Source of the DNA: an uncultured Campylobacter sp.
Lineage (GTDB): Bacteria > Campylobacterota > Campylobacteria > Campylobacterales > Campylobacteraceae
Assembly (NCBI RefSeq): GCF_937981295.1
Contig: NZ_CALJPC010000071.1
Span: forward strand, 129,033-193,032
DNA: 64,000 nt
Direction of reading: 5' to 3'
Position numbers and translations under genes: made by a program. Of the stretch, positions 1 to 8,506 are shown one piece after another. The notes under the pieces were generated by a model. It was not told the DNA's origin and searched no databases. It saw nothing but the letters and a program-made list of their open reading frames with translations. How positions within the stretch are numbered: the stretch's first letter is position 1; each line of letters starts with the position of its first letter.

Positions 1-1042
1 TCAAACATTTATCCTCCGAGCCGAGCCGCTGGGCCCAAACTATAAAATCTTAAAAGCCTAGCCCTACTTTAAAATTTAGAGGCAAAGCCAGATAGAATTT
101 ACGCAAACCTCATAGCCATAAGGTCTTGCAAAATAAAATTTTGAAAAATTCTGCGCAGACCTAGCTGCGCAAGAGCTTTAGCAAAATGAAATTTTAAAAA
201 TTTCGCGCAAGCTAAACTGGGCGGAATTTTATAAAAGTGCTTGGCTAATAAATTTCTTCAAGCGTGCAAATTCCGTCAGGCATTTAAGCTCTACCCAAGC
301 TGGTAAATTTTTAAGACCACGAATTTTGCTGAGCTAAATTTCAAAAAGCTTAGCTCAGCTTTAAAACTTGAGCGGGCAGGATTTATCTGAGCGCAAATTT
401 CACGCGAGATAGGCTAAACGACGCCCTCCGAACGACCTAGCGAAATTTCATTGAGCCCGACAAGACGAAATTAAAATTTCGCATAAACCTAAAAGACCCG
501 GTTAATGAAACCTTGCCACAGCTTATTAGGCGAGTTTAACACTCAAGCTTCGAGCCGTTAAAGCTTTTAAAATTTCAAAGCCACAAAATCCAGGTAAAAT
601 TCTAAATCTGAAAATTTTAAATTTGCGCGAAGCTTCACATTAAATTTTTTACCAAGATCGCATGATAGAATTCGCGCAACTCCTGACAAAAAAGTAAGCT
701 AAAAGCCGCCAAATTTAAAAATAAACCCACCACGCCAATTAATAAATTCAAAGAAGGAATTTAACGGCGCCTGTCTGCGCAAAATCTAAAATTTAAAGCT
801 TAATTCCCACACGCTATCTAGGATCGCATTGCAATTTTGCTCTAGTCTGCGTTTAAATTTTGTGTTTCATGAAAATCTAAGCGCGATGCGAATGAAATTT
901 TAAAATCTCACCGTATTTTGCGGGCAAATCTAGCTAAAATTTCGCAAAATCCCTCGTCTAAATTCCATAAAAGCCTGTATTTAAATCTCTAATCTAGTTG
1001 AAATTTCTCACCCAGGCACGCCCAAAAAGTTTGCCTATAAGT
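1..1042. other. Gene-free region dense in RAATTY hexamers
   Basis: No open reading frame of convincing length or composition exists on either strand. The stretch consists largely of short AAATTT, AAATTC, GAATTT and GAATTC words separated by about 20-40 bases; I counted about 30 RAATTY hexamers by hand in the first 1,020 bases. It lies downstream of modC, where a missing modB might have been sought, but I see no permease remnant. No tRNA, CRISPR or IS end was recognised. It may be decayed DNA or simply an expanded intergenic region. Confidence 0.6.
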
Positions 1043-1891
1043 TTAAATTTTACGCAGAGTGATATTAAAGGCTTTGGCACCCGCTTTGACCTCATCGCCT
1101 ACTTGCAAGCCATCGGCTTCTGCATTGCTTAGCACCACTTCGCACAGCTGGCTGCCGATCGCTACGACAGCCACTTTGACCCCGTCGCGTGCTTGTAAAT
1201 CGACAATCTTGCCCGCGAAAGAAAACTTCTGCGAGCCGCTAGTTTTAAGGAAAATTTCCTCCGGCGTACCGGTGCGGACTATCCTGCCGTCCTTCATCTC
1301 ATAAACCCGCTTGCAAAGCCTATAAATCTCACTCACATCGTGGCTTACCAAAATCACGGTCTGATGAAACTGCTCGTGGATTTTTAGCAGATACTCTTGG
1401 ATTTTTTCGCGCATCGTAAAATCAAGCGCCGAAAGCGGCTCGTCAAGTAGCAAAATTTCAGGCTCTTGCATCAGTGCGCGAGCAAGTGCCACGCGCTGCT
1501 TCTGTCCGCCGCTAAGACCCTCTACGCCAGATTTTGCAAACTCGCTAAGCTCTAAAATTTCAAGCAACATCGCAACTTTTTGCGGATCGTTTCTGGCAAA
1601 AAGTAGATTGCCCGTCACACTCATATTCTCAAAAAGTGCGTAGTCTTGAAACAAAAAGCCGATCCTGCGCTTGCCCGCACTTAAGAATTCATTGCCTTCT
1701 TGTAGCACGCGATCGCCGTCTTTTATGCTACCACTATCTGCGCGCAAAAATCCCGCTAAAATGCGCAGCAGTGTAGTCTTACCGCTGCCGCTGCGCCCAT
1801 ATAGGCACACAAACGAGCCTTTGTTAATCTCTAAGCGAGCATCAATCGAGAAATCATCACTGATTTTTTTCTTACAATCAATCGTTATCAT
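1043..1891 (-). CDS. modC: Molybdate ABC transporter ATP-binding protein ModC
   Basis: Cytoplasmic ATPase of a molybdate/tungstate importer, 282 residues. Visible motifs are Walker A GRSGSGKT (residues 32-39), Q-loop Gln82, signature LSGGQ (126-130), Walker B LLLDE (147-151) and the switch His184. A C-terminal TOBE/Mop-like domain from about residue 225 fits the ModC family. It is the last gene of modE-modA-mop-modC and overlaps the preceding Mop-like gene by 14 bases, so the two are probably translationally coupled; the upstream ribosome site (TAGAAAAAT) is weak. The permease ModB, which lies between these two genes in C. jejuni, is absent here, so this ATPase has no visible membrane partner in the window. 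Confidence 0.9.
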   Translation of the reverse strand: MITIDCKKKISDDFSIDARLEINKGSFVCLYGRSGSGKTTLLRILAGFLRADSGSIKDGDRVLQEGNEFLSAGKRRIGFLFQDYALFENMSVTGNLLFARNDPQKVAMLLEILELSEFAKSGVEGLSGGQKQRVALARALMQEPEILLLDEPLSALDFTMREKIQEYLLKIHEQFHQTVILVSHDVSEIYRLCKRVYEMKDGRIVRTGTPEEIFLKTSGSQKFSFAGKIVDLQARDGVKVAVVAIGSQLCEVVLSNAEADGLQVGDEVKAGAKAFNITLRKI

Positions 1892-2270
1892 ATTTTTCTA
1901 TATATATCGCAGTGGCGCTAACGTATGCGAAAACCTCGTCGCCCTCGCGTAAAGCAAGCTCCTGCGCAGAATGCGCGCTAATGAGCACATCAAAGCTTAT
2001 CTTGCCTTCAAACCTGAGCGTGCATAGAATTTCACCTAAGCTTAGGCTCATAATCTTGCCGTGAATTTCATTTTCGCTAGATACACCACTTAGGGTTTCG
2101 CGAGATAAAAGCACATCGGTGCTTTTAAAGCCCACGTAAACTTCGCTACCCACCTTAAGCTCGCTACTTAGCTGCAGAAATACGCCACGTAGCTTGATGC
2201 CGCCCGCGATAAATCCTACAGAATGGATGCCGTCTTTTTGTAAAATTTCGTTGATTCTCGCTCTAATCAT
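1878..2270 (-). CDS. Mop/TOBE-domain molybdate-binding protein
   Basis: A 130-residue protein made of two TOBE/Mop-like repeats (about 1-58 and 65-125) with no membrane segment or signal peptide. Proteins of this kind bind molybdate or tungstate oxyanions, or act as a stand-alone domain resembling the C-termini of ModE and ModC. The gene occupies the place of C. jejuni cj0302c, between modA and the rest of the transporter. Its start overlaps the modA stop by one base and its end overlaps modC by 14 bases, so it is part of the mod operon. The exact role (storage or regulation) is not shown by the sequence. Confidence 0.7.
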   Translation of the reverse strand: MIRARINEILQKDGIHSVGFIAGGIKLRGVFLQLSSELKVGSEVYVGFKSTDVLLSRETLSGVSSENEIHGKIMSLSLGEILCTLRFEGKISFDVLISAHSAQELALREGDEVFAYVSATAIYIEKYDND

Positions 2271-3037
2271 TAAAACTCGTATCCGTATTTAGCAAAGATC
2301 TCTTTGCCCTTATCGCTTAGGATAAAATCATAAAACGCCTTGGCTTCGGCGTTGTCTTTAGCGCGGTTTAGCACGACCATGCCTTGAGCTATCGGCTCGT
2401 AGAGGCTGGTGTCGACCAAGACGAAATTTTCGCCCTGCTTGCAAGGCTTGCCGTTGCAGCCGTCCTTTGCCATCTTAGGCGCATACATCGCACTAGCCGC
2501 GATAAAGCCGACGTCGGAAGCTTTAAGCGCTTGCGAAAGAGCCTCGCCGATCGATTTTGCTTCTACGATTTTGCCTTTAATCTCATCGTAAACTCCCGCT
2601 TTTTGGAAGGCCTGTACGCTTGCGGTGCCGTAAGGAGCGGTCTTTGGATTTGCTATCGAAATCGTTTTTACGCTAGGGTCTTTTAAAGCTTCAAGCCCCT
2701 TGCTAAGATCTACGCCGCGCACGCTAAACATCGCCACTTTGCCTTTGGCGTAAGTTTTGGCAGGCGCCGTCGCAAAGCCCTCTTTATGCAGATCGTCTGC
2801 AAATTTCATATCCGCCGCCATAAAAATATCAAACGGCGCGCCGTTTTTGATCTGCGTACTAAGCGCTCCGCTCGCACCCAAGCTCACATTTAGCGTAGTT
2901 TGCGGATGTAGCTTGGCAAATTCCGCCTTGATCTCGTCAAACGCATACGTCGTGTTCGCAGCGGCTGCTACGCTAACCTCGCCTGCGCTAAGCGCGGCTG
3001 CGGTTAAAATTCCTAAAAGCACCGCTTTCAACTTCAT
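2270..3037 (-). CDS. modA: Molybdate-binding periplasmic protein ModA
   Basis: Periplasmic solute-binding protein that captures molybdate or tungstate, 255 residues. It begins with a cleavable signal peptide (MKLKAVLLGILTAAALSAG) followed by a type II periplasmic binding fold. Family-typical stretches include SLGASGALSTQI near residues 52-63, a PYGTA segment, and a C-terminal region ending in FAKYGYEF. The ATG is preceded by GAAAGG. It lies 101 bases downstream of modE and is coupled to the Mop-like gene by a one-base overlap. Selectivity for molybdate over tungstate cannot be told from the sequence. Confidence 0.9.
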   Translation of the reverse strand: MKLKAVLLGILTAAALSAGEVSVAAAANTTYAFDEIKAEFAKLHPQTTLNVSLGASGALSTQIKNGAPFDIFMAADMKFADDLHKEGFATAPAKTYAKGKVAMFSVRGVDLSKGLEALKDPSVKTISIANPKTAPYGTASVQAFQKAGVYDEIKGKIVEAKSIGEALSQALKASDVGFIAASAMYAPKMAKDGCNGKPCKQGENFVLVDTSLYEPIAQGMVVLNRAKDNAEAKAFYDFILSDKGKEIFAKYGYEF

Positions 3038-3138
3038 TTTATGCCTTTCTTTTCGGCTCTCACCGAGAATTGAATTGTATCTAAAATTTTAAATTTACGC
3101 CTTAAATTTTAAAATTTTGCGCACCCAATTTCACCCTA

Positions 3139-3927
3139 TTACGCGCCAATAATGATCTCGCTAGGCTCGATGATCGCCGTTACCTCATCTCCTACTCCCA
3201 GAGCCATCGCGGTGGCAGATTCTCGCGTGATGATCGCGGTGATATTTTGGTGCGAGCTTGTGTCTAGACAGATCTCTGCGTTTACCGCGCCGATTTTGAC
3301 CTCGCTAATCGTGCCTTTGATTTGATTCGCCGTACTAAGTTTTAGCTTCTCCGAGGCTTCTTTAGCGATGATGACACTTGGAGCCTTAAATAAAAACAGC
3401 ACATCCTTGCCCACCTTTAGCCCTAAATTTTTTTCGCTCTCTACGGTTACTGTCGCACATAAAATTTCGCTACCTGCGAGTTTAGCCGTGATTTGAGAAT
3501 TTACAGCGCCTGTTTGAACATCCGTAATCTCAACGCTTAGCTGATTGCGCGCAGAAAGCTTCATGCCGATCTTCTCTAAGCTTAAAAGGCTCTCTTCGGT
3601 GATCTCGTCAAGCTTTAAAATTTCACTCAAAAACGTCTCGCCCGCGTGGCTGATAGCATCATAGGCGCGAATCAGCTTGTGAGCGTAAGGGGTAAGCTCG
3701 GAGCCGCTATTTTTCTTGGTGCCTTGAGTGCGGACGATGAGGGGTTTTTTGCTCGCGTTGTTGATTAAATTTAGCGCGTCCCAGCCGTTTTTATACGACA
3801 CTCCTACGATCTCTGCGGCCTTTGTAATACTTTTAGTCTCATCTACGGCCTTAAGCAGCTTAATGTGCTTGGCTAAAAGCGATGCTTTGTTGCCAAGCAG
3901 GAATTCCAAAGCAAATTTTGCATCCAT
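3139..3927 (-). CDS. modE: Molybdate-responsive regulator ModE
   Basis: DNA-binding repressor/activator of molybdate transport, 262 residues from the chosen start. The N-terminal third is a LysR-type winged helix-turn-helix of the ModE type (KAAEIVGVSYKNGWDALN), and the C-terminal half carries two TOBE/Mop domains (about 125-190 and 195-262) that sense molybdate. Two ATGs lie six bases apart; the first is directly against AAAGG, so the second (3927) has the better ribosome-site spacing. It leads the mod cluster. A perfect interrupted palindrome about 37 bases upstream is a candidate autoregulatory operator. Full-length ModE with both domains is normal for campylobacters. Confidence 0.88.
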   Translation of the reverse strand: MDAKFALEFLLGNKASLLAKHIKLLKAVDETKSITKAAEIVGVSYKNGWDALNLINNASKKPLIVRTQGTKKNSGSELTPYAHKLIRAYDAISHAGETFLSEILKLDEITEESLLSLEKIGMKLSARNQLSVEITDVQTGAVNSQITAKLAGSEILCATVTVESEKNLGLKVGKDVLFLFKAPSVIIAKEASEKLKLSTANQIKGTISEVKIGAVNAEICLDTSSHQNITAIITRESATAMALGVGDEVTAIIEPSEIIIGA

Positions 3928-3963
3928 TTTCATCCTTTCTTATTTACTTTCACGTGATTTTAT

Positions 3964-3983
3964 AATATATCCTCTGATATATT
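3964..3983. promoter_or_regulatory. Palindrome upstream of modE, candidate ModE operator
   Basis: AATATATC and GATATATT form perfect 8-bp inverted arms around a 4-bp spacer. The element lies in the divergent modE/mlaA spacer. AT-rich TATATA-type inverted repeats are characteristic of ModE operators in other bacteria. Assignment as the autoregulatory site of modE is inference. Confidence 0.45.
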
Positions 3984-4050
3984 TCTTAAAGAGCCGCAGG
4001 CTTTATTTTGCGCTATAAAGAGGGAAATTCTATATGAAATTTTACCTTTA

Positions 4051-4079
4051 TTGACAAAATTTCTTTAAACTTGTAAAAT
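4051..4079 (+). promoter_or_regulatory. Sigma-70 promoter for the mlaA operon
   Basis: A consensus -35 TTGACA (4051-4056) is separated by exactly 17 bases from -10 TAAAAT (4074-4079). Transcription would start near 4086, about 26 bases before the TTG start of mlaA and just ahead of its AAGGAAGG ribosome site. Confidence 0.7.
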
Positions 4080-4111
4080 CGCCACTTTGATTTATAAGGA
4101 AGGTTTGCAAT

Positions 4112-4834
4112 TTGAAATTTATAAAAATTCTATTCCTAGCCGCAGCCTTAGCGCTTTGCGGTTGCTCACAGAAGCAAGACGCGGCGCCTAGCGGCGATAC
4201 AGATGGTTTTGACGAGGAGTTTGCCAAGCGCGAAGTTTTCGATCCGCTTAGCGGCTATAACCGCGTTATGACGAGCTTCAACGACGTATTTTACTCATAT
4301 ATACTAACCCCCGTAGCCAGCGGCTACGACTACGTGATGCCGGATCCGATCCAGGGGGCATTTTCAAATTTTTTCTATAATATTTTATATCCGATGAGAC
4401 TCGTAAACAACCTGTTGCAGGGCAAATTTGAAAATTCTTGGGACGAGACGAAGCGATTTTTGATCAATTCGACCGTCGGCTTCGGCGGGCTTAATGATAT
4501 GGCGGGCAAATACTACGGGATTCCGCGCCACGACGAGGATTTCGGGCAGACGCTCGGATATTGGGGCGTGCCGGCGGGTCCGCACATCGTCTGGCCGATC
4601 TTAGGACAAAGCAATCTACGCGATACAGCAGGACTTGTCGGAGATTATTTTTCAAACCCGATAAATTATATTAAAGATGGCACCGTTCGAAACTCCGTCA
4701 ACGGATTTAGAATATTTAACGACTACTCGCGCGATCCGGAATTTTATGAAAAAATGACCAAAGATGCGGTGGATCTATATCCGTTTTTACGCGATGCTTA
4801 CGAGCAAAATCGCGAGAAACTAATAAAGGAATAA
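4112..4834 (+). CDS. mlaA: MlaA (VacJ) family phospholipid-transport lipoprotein
   Basis: Outer-membrane lipoprotein that removes phospholipids from the outer leaflet and passes them to periplasmic MlaC. It has 240 residues, a signal peptide ending in the lipobox LALCGC (Cys18 region) and the VacJ core with the DPLSGYNR motif and the FGGLNDMAGKYYG / DEDFGQTLGYWG segments. It uses a TTG start supported by AAGGAAGG eight bases upstream and a consensus promoter. It is followed after two bases by an MlaC-like gene and then an RND exporter, the same order as C. jejuni cj1371-cj1373. No MlaFED-type ABC genes lie here. Confidence 0.9.
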   Translation: MKFIKILFLAAALALCGCSQKQDAAPSGDTDGFDEEFAKREVFDPLSGYNRVMTSFNDVFYSYILTPVASGYDYVMPDPIQGAFSNFFYNILYPMRLVNNLLQGKFENSWDETKRFLINSTVGFGGLNDMAGKYYGIPRHDEDFGQTLGYWGVPAGPHIVWPILGQSNLRDTAGLVGDYFSNPINYIKDGTVRNSVNGFRIFNDYSRDPEFYEKMTKDAVDLYPFLRDAYEQNREKLIKE

Positions 4835-4836
4835 CA

Positions 4837-5421
4837 ATGAAAATTTTAAAAGTTCTAGCGCTTTGCGGAGCGCTTTTGATCTCAGCGCACGCTATTAGCG
4901 ATGCGGATATCGAGCCTGTGATGAGCCAAAAGGTCGCCGAAGCCGTAGGCATTATGCGAAGCAGCGCGCCCAAAGACGCAAAGCCAGCGAAAATCTTTGC
5001 GCTTTTCGACGGCTATTTTGATTATAAGATGATGGCGAAGCTCTCCCTTGCGAAGCATTACGCTAGCCTTAGCCCCGCGCAGATCGCGGAATTTAATAAG
5101 GCCTTTGAAGCGCATCTAAAGCGCTCGTTTATCGAAAAACTTTCGCTTTATACCGATCAGGATATGAAGGTGCTAAGCAAACAAAGCCCGAGCGATAAGC
5201 GCCGCGTGCTAAAAACACAGGTCATTGGCGAGCAGAAAAACTACGACATAGATTTTAAATTTTATCCTAACGGCTCTGATTGGCGCATCTACGATGTCGA
5301 TATCGTGGGCGTTAGCCTAATCCAAACCTATCGCTCGCAGCTAGGCGACGTAACGCAAAATTTGGGCTTTGACGAGCTCATAAAACGGCTAAATTCCACC
5401 GTCATCAATAGTGGCGAATAG
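4837..5421 (+). CDS. mlaC: MlaC/Ttg2D-family periplasmic lipid-binding protein
   Basis: Soluble periplasmic phospholipid carrier, 194 residues. A signal peptide (MKILKVLALCGALLISAHA) precedes an MlaC fold with the family hallmarks: a 'FDGYFDYKMMAKLSLAKHY' type segment and the later 'IYDVDIVGVSLIQTYRSQ' strand that lines the lipid pocket. It starts two bases after mlaA and 23 bases before the RND gene, so the three are one operon. By context it shuttles lipid between MlaA and an inner-membrane partner, which here may be the RND protein rather than an ABC complex; that last point is inference. Confidence 0.85.
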   Translation: MKILKVLALCGALLISAHAISDADIEPVMSQKVAEAVGIMRSSAPKDAKPAKIFALFDGYFDYKMMAKLSLAKHYASLSPAQIAEFNKAFEAHLKRSFIEKLSLYTDQDMKVLSKQSPSDKRRVLKTQVIGEQKNYDIDFKFYPNGSDWRIYDVDIVGVSLIQTYRSQLGDVTQNLGFDELIKRLNSTVINSGE

Positions 5422-5444
5422 CGGCGCGCCTAAAAGAGCGGTAT

Positions 5445-8228
5445 TTGAAAAAAATTTTTCGCCTAATCGTCGCGTTTCCGAAAATTACGCTTGCGCTGTT
5501 TACGGCGCTGGCGCTCTTTTTCGGATATTACTCCACAAAGCTCGAGATCGACGCTTCGACCCAGACGCTACTGCTTGATAACGACGAGGATCTTCAAATT
5601 TGGCGCGAAGTATCCAAGCGCTACGAAACGCCGAATTTCTTAGTCGTCGCCTACACTCCCGCGGGCGATCTTTTAGCGCCCGAGACGATCCGCAAGATAG
5701 CGCAGATGGATGCCGCTTTTTCTAAGCTGGATTTCGTCGCTAGCGTCACGGACATCACCAACGTGCCGCTTTTGCTAAACAAAAGCGAGGGCATGAGCGA
5801 GCTGCTTAAGCACATACCCACTCTTACCGACGCGGACGTAAATTTAACCGCGGCTAGGCGCGAGTTTGCCACAAGCCCCTTTTACGCGTCAAATTTAGTA
5901 AGCGCCGATCTTCGCACTACCGCAATTTTAATAAATTTAAAACCGCAGACTCGCTACGAGGAGCTTTTGCGCCTAAGAGACGGAGCCAAAAGCGCTCTAA
6001 AGCAAGCGGAGCATGAGAGCAACCGCTCCAATGCCCAAATTTCACAGCTCAAAGATGCGCTTAAAGCTTCGGAGCAAAATTTCAAATCCTATCGCGACGA
6101 GCTTCGCGAAAAAGATCACCGCGACATTGTGGCTTTGCGCGCGTTGATCGCGGGCTTTGAGAAGGAATTTGCGGGCGATAGACTGTTTTTGGGCGGACTA
6201 AATATGATCGCCGACGATATGGTAGGCTACGTCCGCTCGGATCTAACGACCTATGGACTCGGCGCCTTGGTGCTTCTGTTAGCTTGCTTTTGGCTCTTTT
6301 TTAGACAGGCGAAATTTATCCTGCTACCGCTCATCATCTGCGCGTATTCGGTCGTGCTCGCAGCGGGATTATTCGGCTTTTTGAGCTTTGAGGTCACGGT
6401 GATTAGCTCAAATTTCATAGCGCTTCAGCTCATCATCACGGTTTCGGTCTGTATCCACCTAATCGTCGCCTACCGCGAGTTTAGCGCGCGCTTTCACGCC
6501 TTTTCACAGCGCCAGCTCGTTTATGCGGTGCTGCGCGAGCGCGCAAGACCCTGCTTTTTCGCGATCTTTACGACCGTTATCGGCTTTATGTCGCTAATTT
6601 TTTGCGATATAAAGCCCGTAATTTCTCTGGGAATTATGATGAGCGTAGGCATCAGTATCTCGCTAGTTACGGCATTTGGAGTATTCGGCGCGGTTATGTC
6701 GCTTCTAAGGCGCACGCACAATAACCGCAGCTTCGAGCAGCACTTTAAATTTACGCTTTGGTGCGCCGAAACGGCGCTACGTAGCAGAAGCGCGGTCTAC
6801 GGCGTGTGCGCTGCGGCGGTGATCTTCGGGCTATACGGCATCTCGCAGCTGCGCGTCGAAAACAGCTTCATCGGCTACTTCAAAAAAAGCACCGACATCC
6901 GCGCGGGTATGGAGGTTATCGATACCAATCTGGGCGGAACGATCCCGCTTGATATCGTCGTTAAATTTAAAAGCGCAGGCGGCGCAGATCCTGCTAGCGA
7001 GAGTGAAAATTCCGCAAGCGGCAGCGCAAATTTTAAGAGCGGCGAAAATTCCAATCCCGCTGGGCGAAATTTTGCGGCAAATTCTACTCGGCAAAATTCT
7101 ATCGCGCAAAATTCCGCCACTCAGAATTCTACCGCCACGGTGCAAAATTTCAATGATCAAAATTTTTCCGAGCAAAGCTCCGCTGCGGCGGCGCAACCAA
7201 GCGGCGGCGCAAATTCAGATCAAACCCACGCCGCAAATTTAGAGCAAAATTCCACCGTGAGCGACGATTTTGGCGATTTCGAAGCCGAATACGCCGCCAA
7301 CGAAAACAAGCCGCAGTATTGGTTCACCTCCGAAAAGATGCGTATCATCGGCAAAATAGATGATTTTTTGAAGGACAAAAACGTCACGGGGCACGAGTTT
7401 ATCGGCAACGTAAGCTCGCTCGCATCGCTTTTAAAGCTCGGCAAGCAGATTAATCAGGGGCGCGATCTGGACGATCTAAGCCTTGCTTTGATCTACTCTG
7501 AAATGCCCGCAAACTACCGCGAATTGGTACTTTCGCCCTTTGTGAATATCAAAGCGAACGAGGCGCACTTTAGCATCCGCACGATAGACAGCGATCCGAA
7601 TCTTCGCAGAGCGCAATTCCTAGCCGATCTTAAACGCGATCTGGACTCCCTACTCGCTAAAGATAACGTCACGGTGCAGATTAGCGGCATAATGGTGCTT
7701 TATAACAATATGCTTCAAAGCCTGATGAGCTCGCAGATAGGCACTCTGGGCATCACGGTGCTCGTGCTTTTCGTGCTTTTCGTGATCATCTTTCGCTCGC
7801 TGTCATACGCGCTCATCGCGATCGTCGTAAATTTGATCCCGCTTTGCGCCTGCTTCGGTATCATGGGGGTTGCGGGTATTCCGCTGGATATCATGAGTAT
7901 CACGATAGCGGCGATTAGCATCGGTATCGGCGTGGACGACGTCATCCACTACATCTACCGCTACAAGCGGGAGTTTGCGCGCAGCGGCGACGAGGCTGCG
8001 GCGATCCGCGCGAGCCACGCAAGTATCGGATACGCGATGTATTATACGTCGTTTGCGATCATTTTAGGCTTTAGCGTGATGATGATGAGTAATTTCTGGC
8101 CTACGATCTACTTCGGGCTACTGATATGTTTGGTGATGAGCCTGCTGCTTTTGGGCGCGCTCATAATCCTACCTTCGCTAATAATGAGCCGAAAGGGATT
8201 AAAATTTAGCCTCTTTAAAGCTAAATAA
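5445..8228 (+). CDS. RND/MMPL-family exporter in the mla operon
   Basis: Inner-membrane RND superfamily protein of the MMPL/HpnN type, 927 residues, with the duplicated layout: one N-terminal membrane helix, a periplasmic domain (about 40-265), a helix bundle (about 270-430), a second helix (about 450-470), a second periplasmic domain and a final helix bundle (about 765-915). It starts with TTG. The second periplasmic domain is interrupted at about residues 508-606 by an Asn/Ser/Ala/Gln-rich low-complexity insert encoded by RAATTY-dense DNA. Its substrate is probably lipid, given mlaA and mlaC immediately upstream; this pairing is also seen in C. jejuni. The proton-relay Asp-type motif GIGVDDVIHYI is present near the C-terminus. 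Confidence 0.82.
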   Translation: MKKIFRLIVAFPKITLALFTALALFFGYYSTKLEIDASTQTLLLDNDEDLQIWREVSKRYETPNFLVVAYTPAGDLLAPETIRKIAQMDAAFSKLDFVASVTDITNVPLLLNKSEGMSELLKHIPTLTDADVNLTAARREFATSPFYASNLVSADLRTTAILINLKPQTRYEELLRLRDGAKSALKQAEHESNRSNAQISQLKDALKASEQNFKSYRDELREKDHRDIVALRALIAGFEKEFAGDRLFLGGLNMIADDMVGYVRSDLTTYGLGALVLLLACFWLFFRQAKFILLPLIICAYSVVLAAGLFGFLSFEVTVISSNFIALQLIITVSVCIHLIVAYREFSARFHAFSQRQLVYAVLRERARPCFFAIFTTVIGFMSLIFCDIKPVISLGIMMSVGISISLVTAFGVFGAVMSLLRRTHNNRSFEQHFKFTLWCAETALRSRSAVYGVCAAAVIFGLYGISQLRVENSFIGYFKKSTDIRAGMEVIDTNLGGTIPLDIVVKFKSAGGADPASESENSASGSANFKSGENSNPAGRNFAANSTRQNSIAQNSATQNSTATVQNFNDQNFSEQSSAAAAQPSGGANSDQTHAANLEQNSTVSDDFGDFEAEYAANENKPQYWFTSEKMRIIGKIDDFLKDKNVTGHEFIGNVSSLASLLKLGKQINQGRDLDDLSLALIYSEMPANYRELVLSPFVNIKANEAHFSIRTIDSDPNLRRAQFLADLKRDLDSLLAKDNVTVQISGIMVLYNNMLQSLMSSQIGTLGITVLVLFVLFVIIFRSLSYALIAIVVNLIPLCACFGIMGVAGIPLDIMSITIAAISIGIGVDDVIHYIYRYKREFARSGDEAAAIRASHASIGYAMYYTSFAIILGFSVMMMSNFWPTIYFGLLICLVMSLLLLGALIILPSLIMSRKGLKFSLFKAK
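6966..7262 (+). repeat. RAATTY-rich low-complexity insert in the RND gene
   Basis: About 99 codons of Ala/Ser/Asn/Gln-rich sequence with repeated Gln-Asn-Ser units (RQNSIAQNSATQNST). I counted 14 RAATTY hexamers between 6961 and 7260. It splits a periplasmic domain that is otherwise continuous and keeps the reading frame. Confidence 0.75.
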
Positions 8229-8256
8229 ATTTTATCTCGCTATAATTCCCGCATTT

Positions 8257-8353
8257 GGAGAGGATGGCGACCTGGTGGCGTCTGCGGACTTCAAATCCGA
8301 TAGGAGGGCGGTTGACCGTTTTCCGGGGGGTTCGATTCCCTCCCTCTCTCGCC
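8257..8353 (+). tRNA. selC: tRNA-Sec (selenocysteine, anticodon TCA)
   Basis: The anticodon arm CGGACTTCAAATCCG carries TCA at 8291-8293. The long variable arm (GAGGGCGGTTGACCGTTTTCC region) and the T-arm GGTTCGATTCC fit the selenocysteine tRNA rather than a Ser tRNA. The acceptor arms GGAGAGG and CCTCTCT pair for seven bases, with G-U first, and the 3' CCA is not encoded (GCCG follows), so the exact ends are uncertain by one or two bases. A TATAAT -10 at 8241-8246 sits correctly upstream. Presence of selC implies selenoproteins such as formate dehydrogenase elsewhere in the genome. Confidence 0.9.
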
Positions 8354-8506
8354 GAATTCTTTTAAAAATTCCATCTTTAAATTTTATCTTTCACGCTTTT
8401 AGCCACGTACTTCGCGAATTTATCTCAATTTTCAGCTCTAAATTTATCAGTTATTAAACAGAGATGGGTAGCATTGCTCGTTATAACTTTTCTTCAAGGA
8501 GCGAGT

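Noticed and set aside
1..1042. Possible decayed modB downstream of modC
   Set aside because: No stretch translates into a recognisable permease in any frame; only RAATTY-rich spacer is visible.
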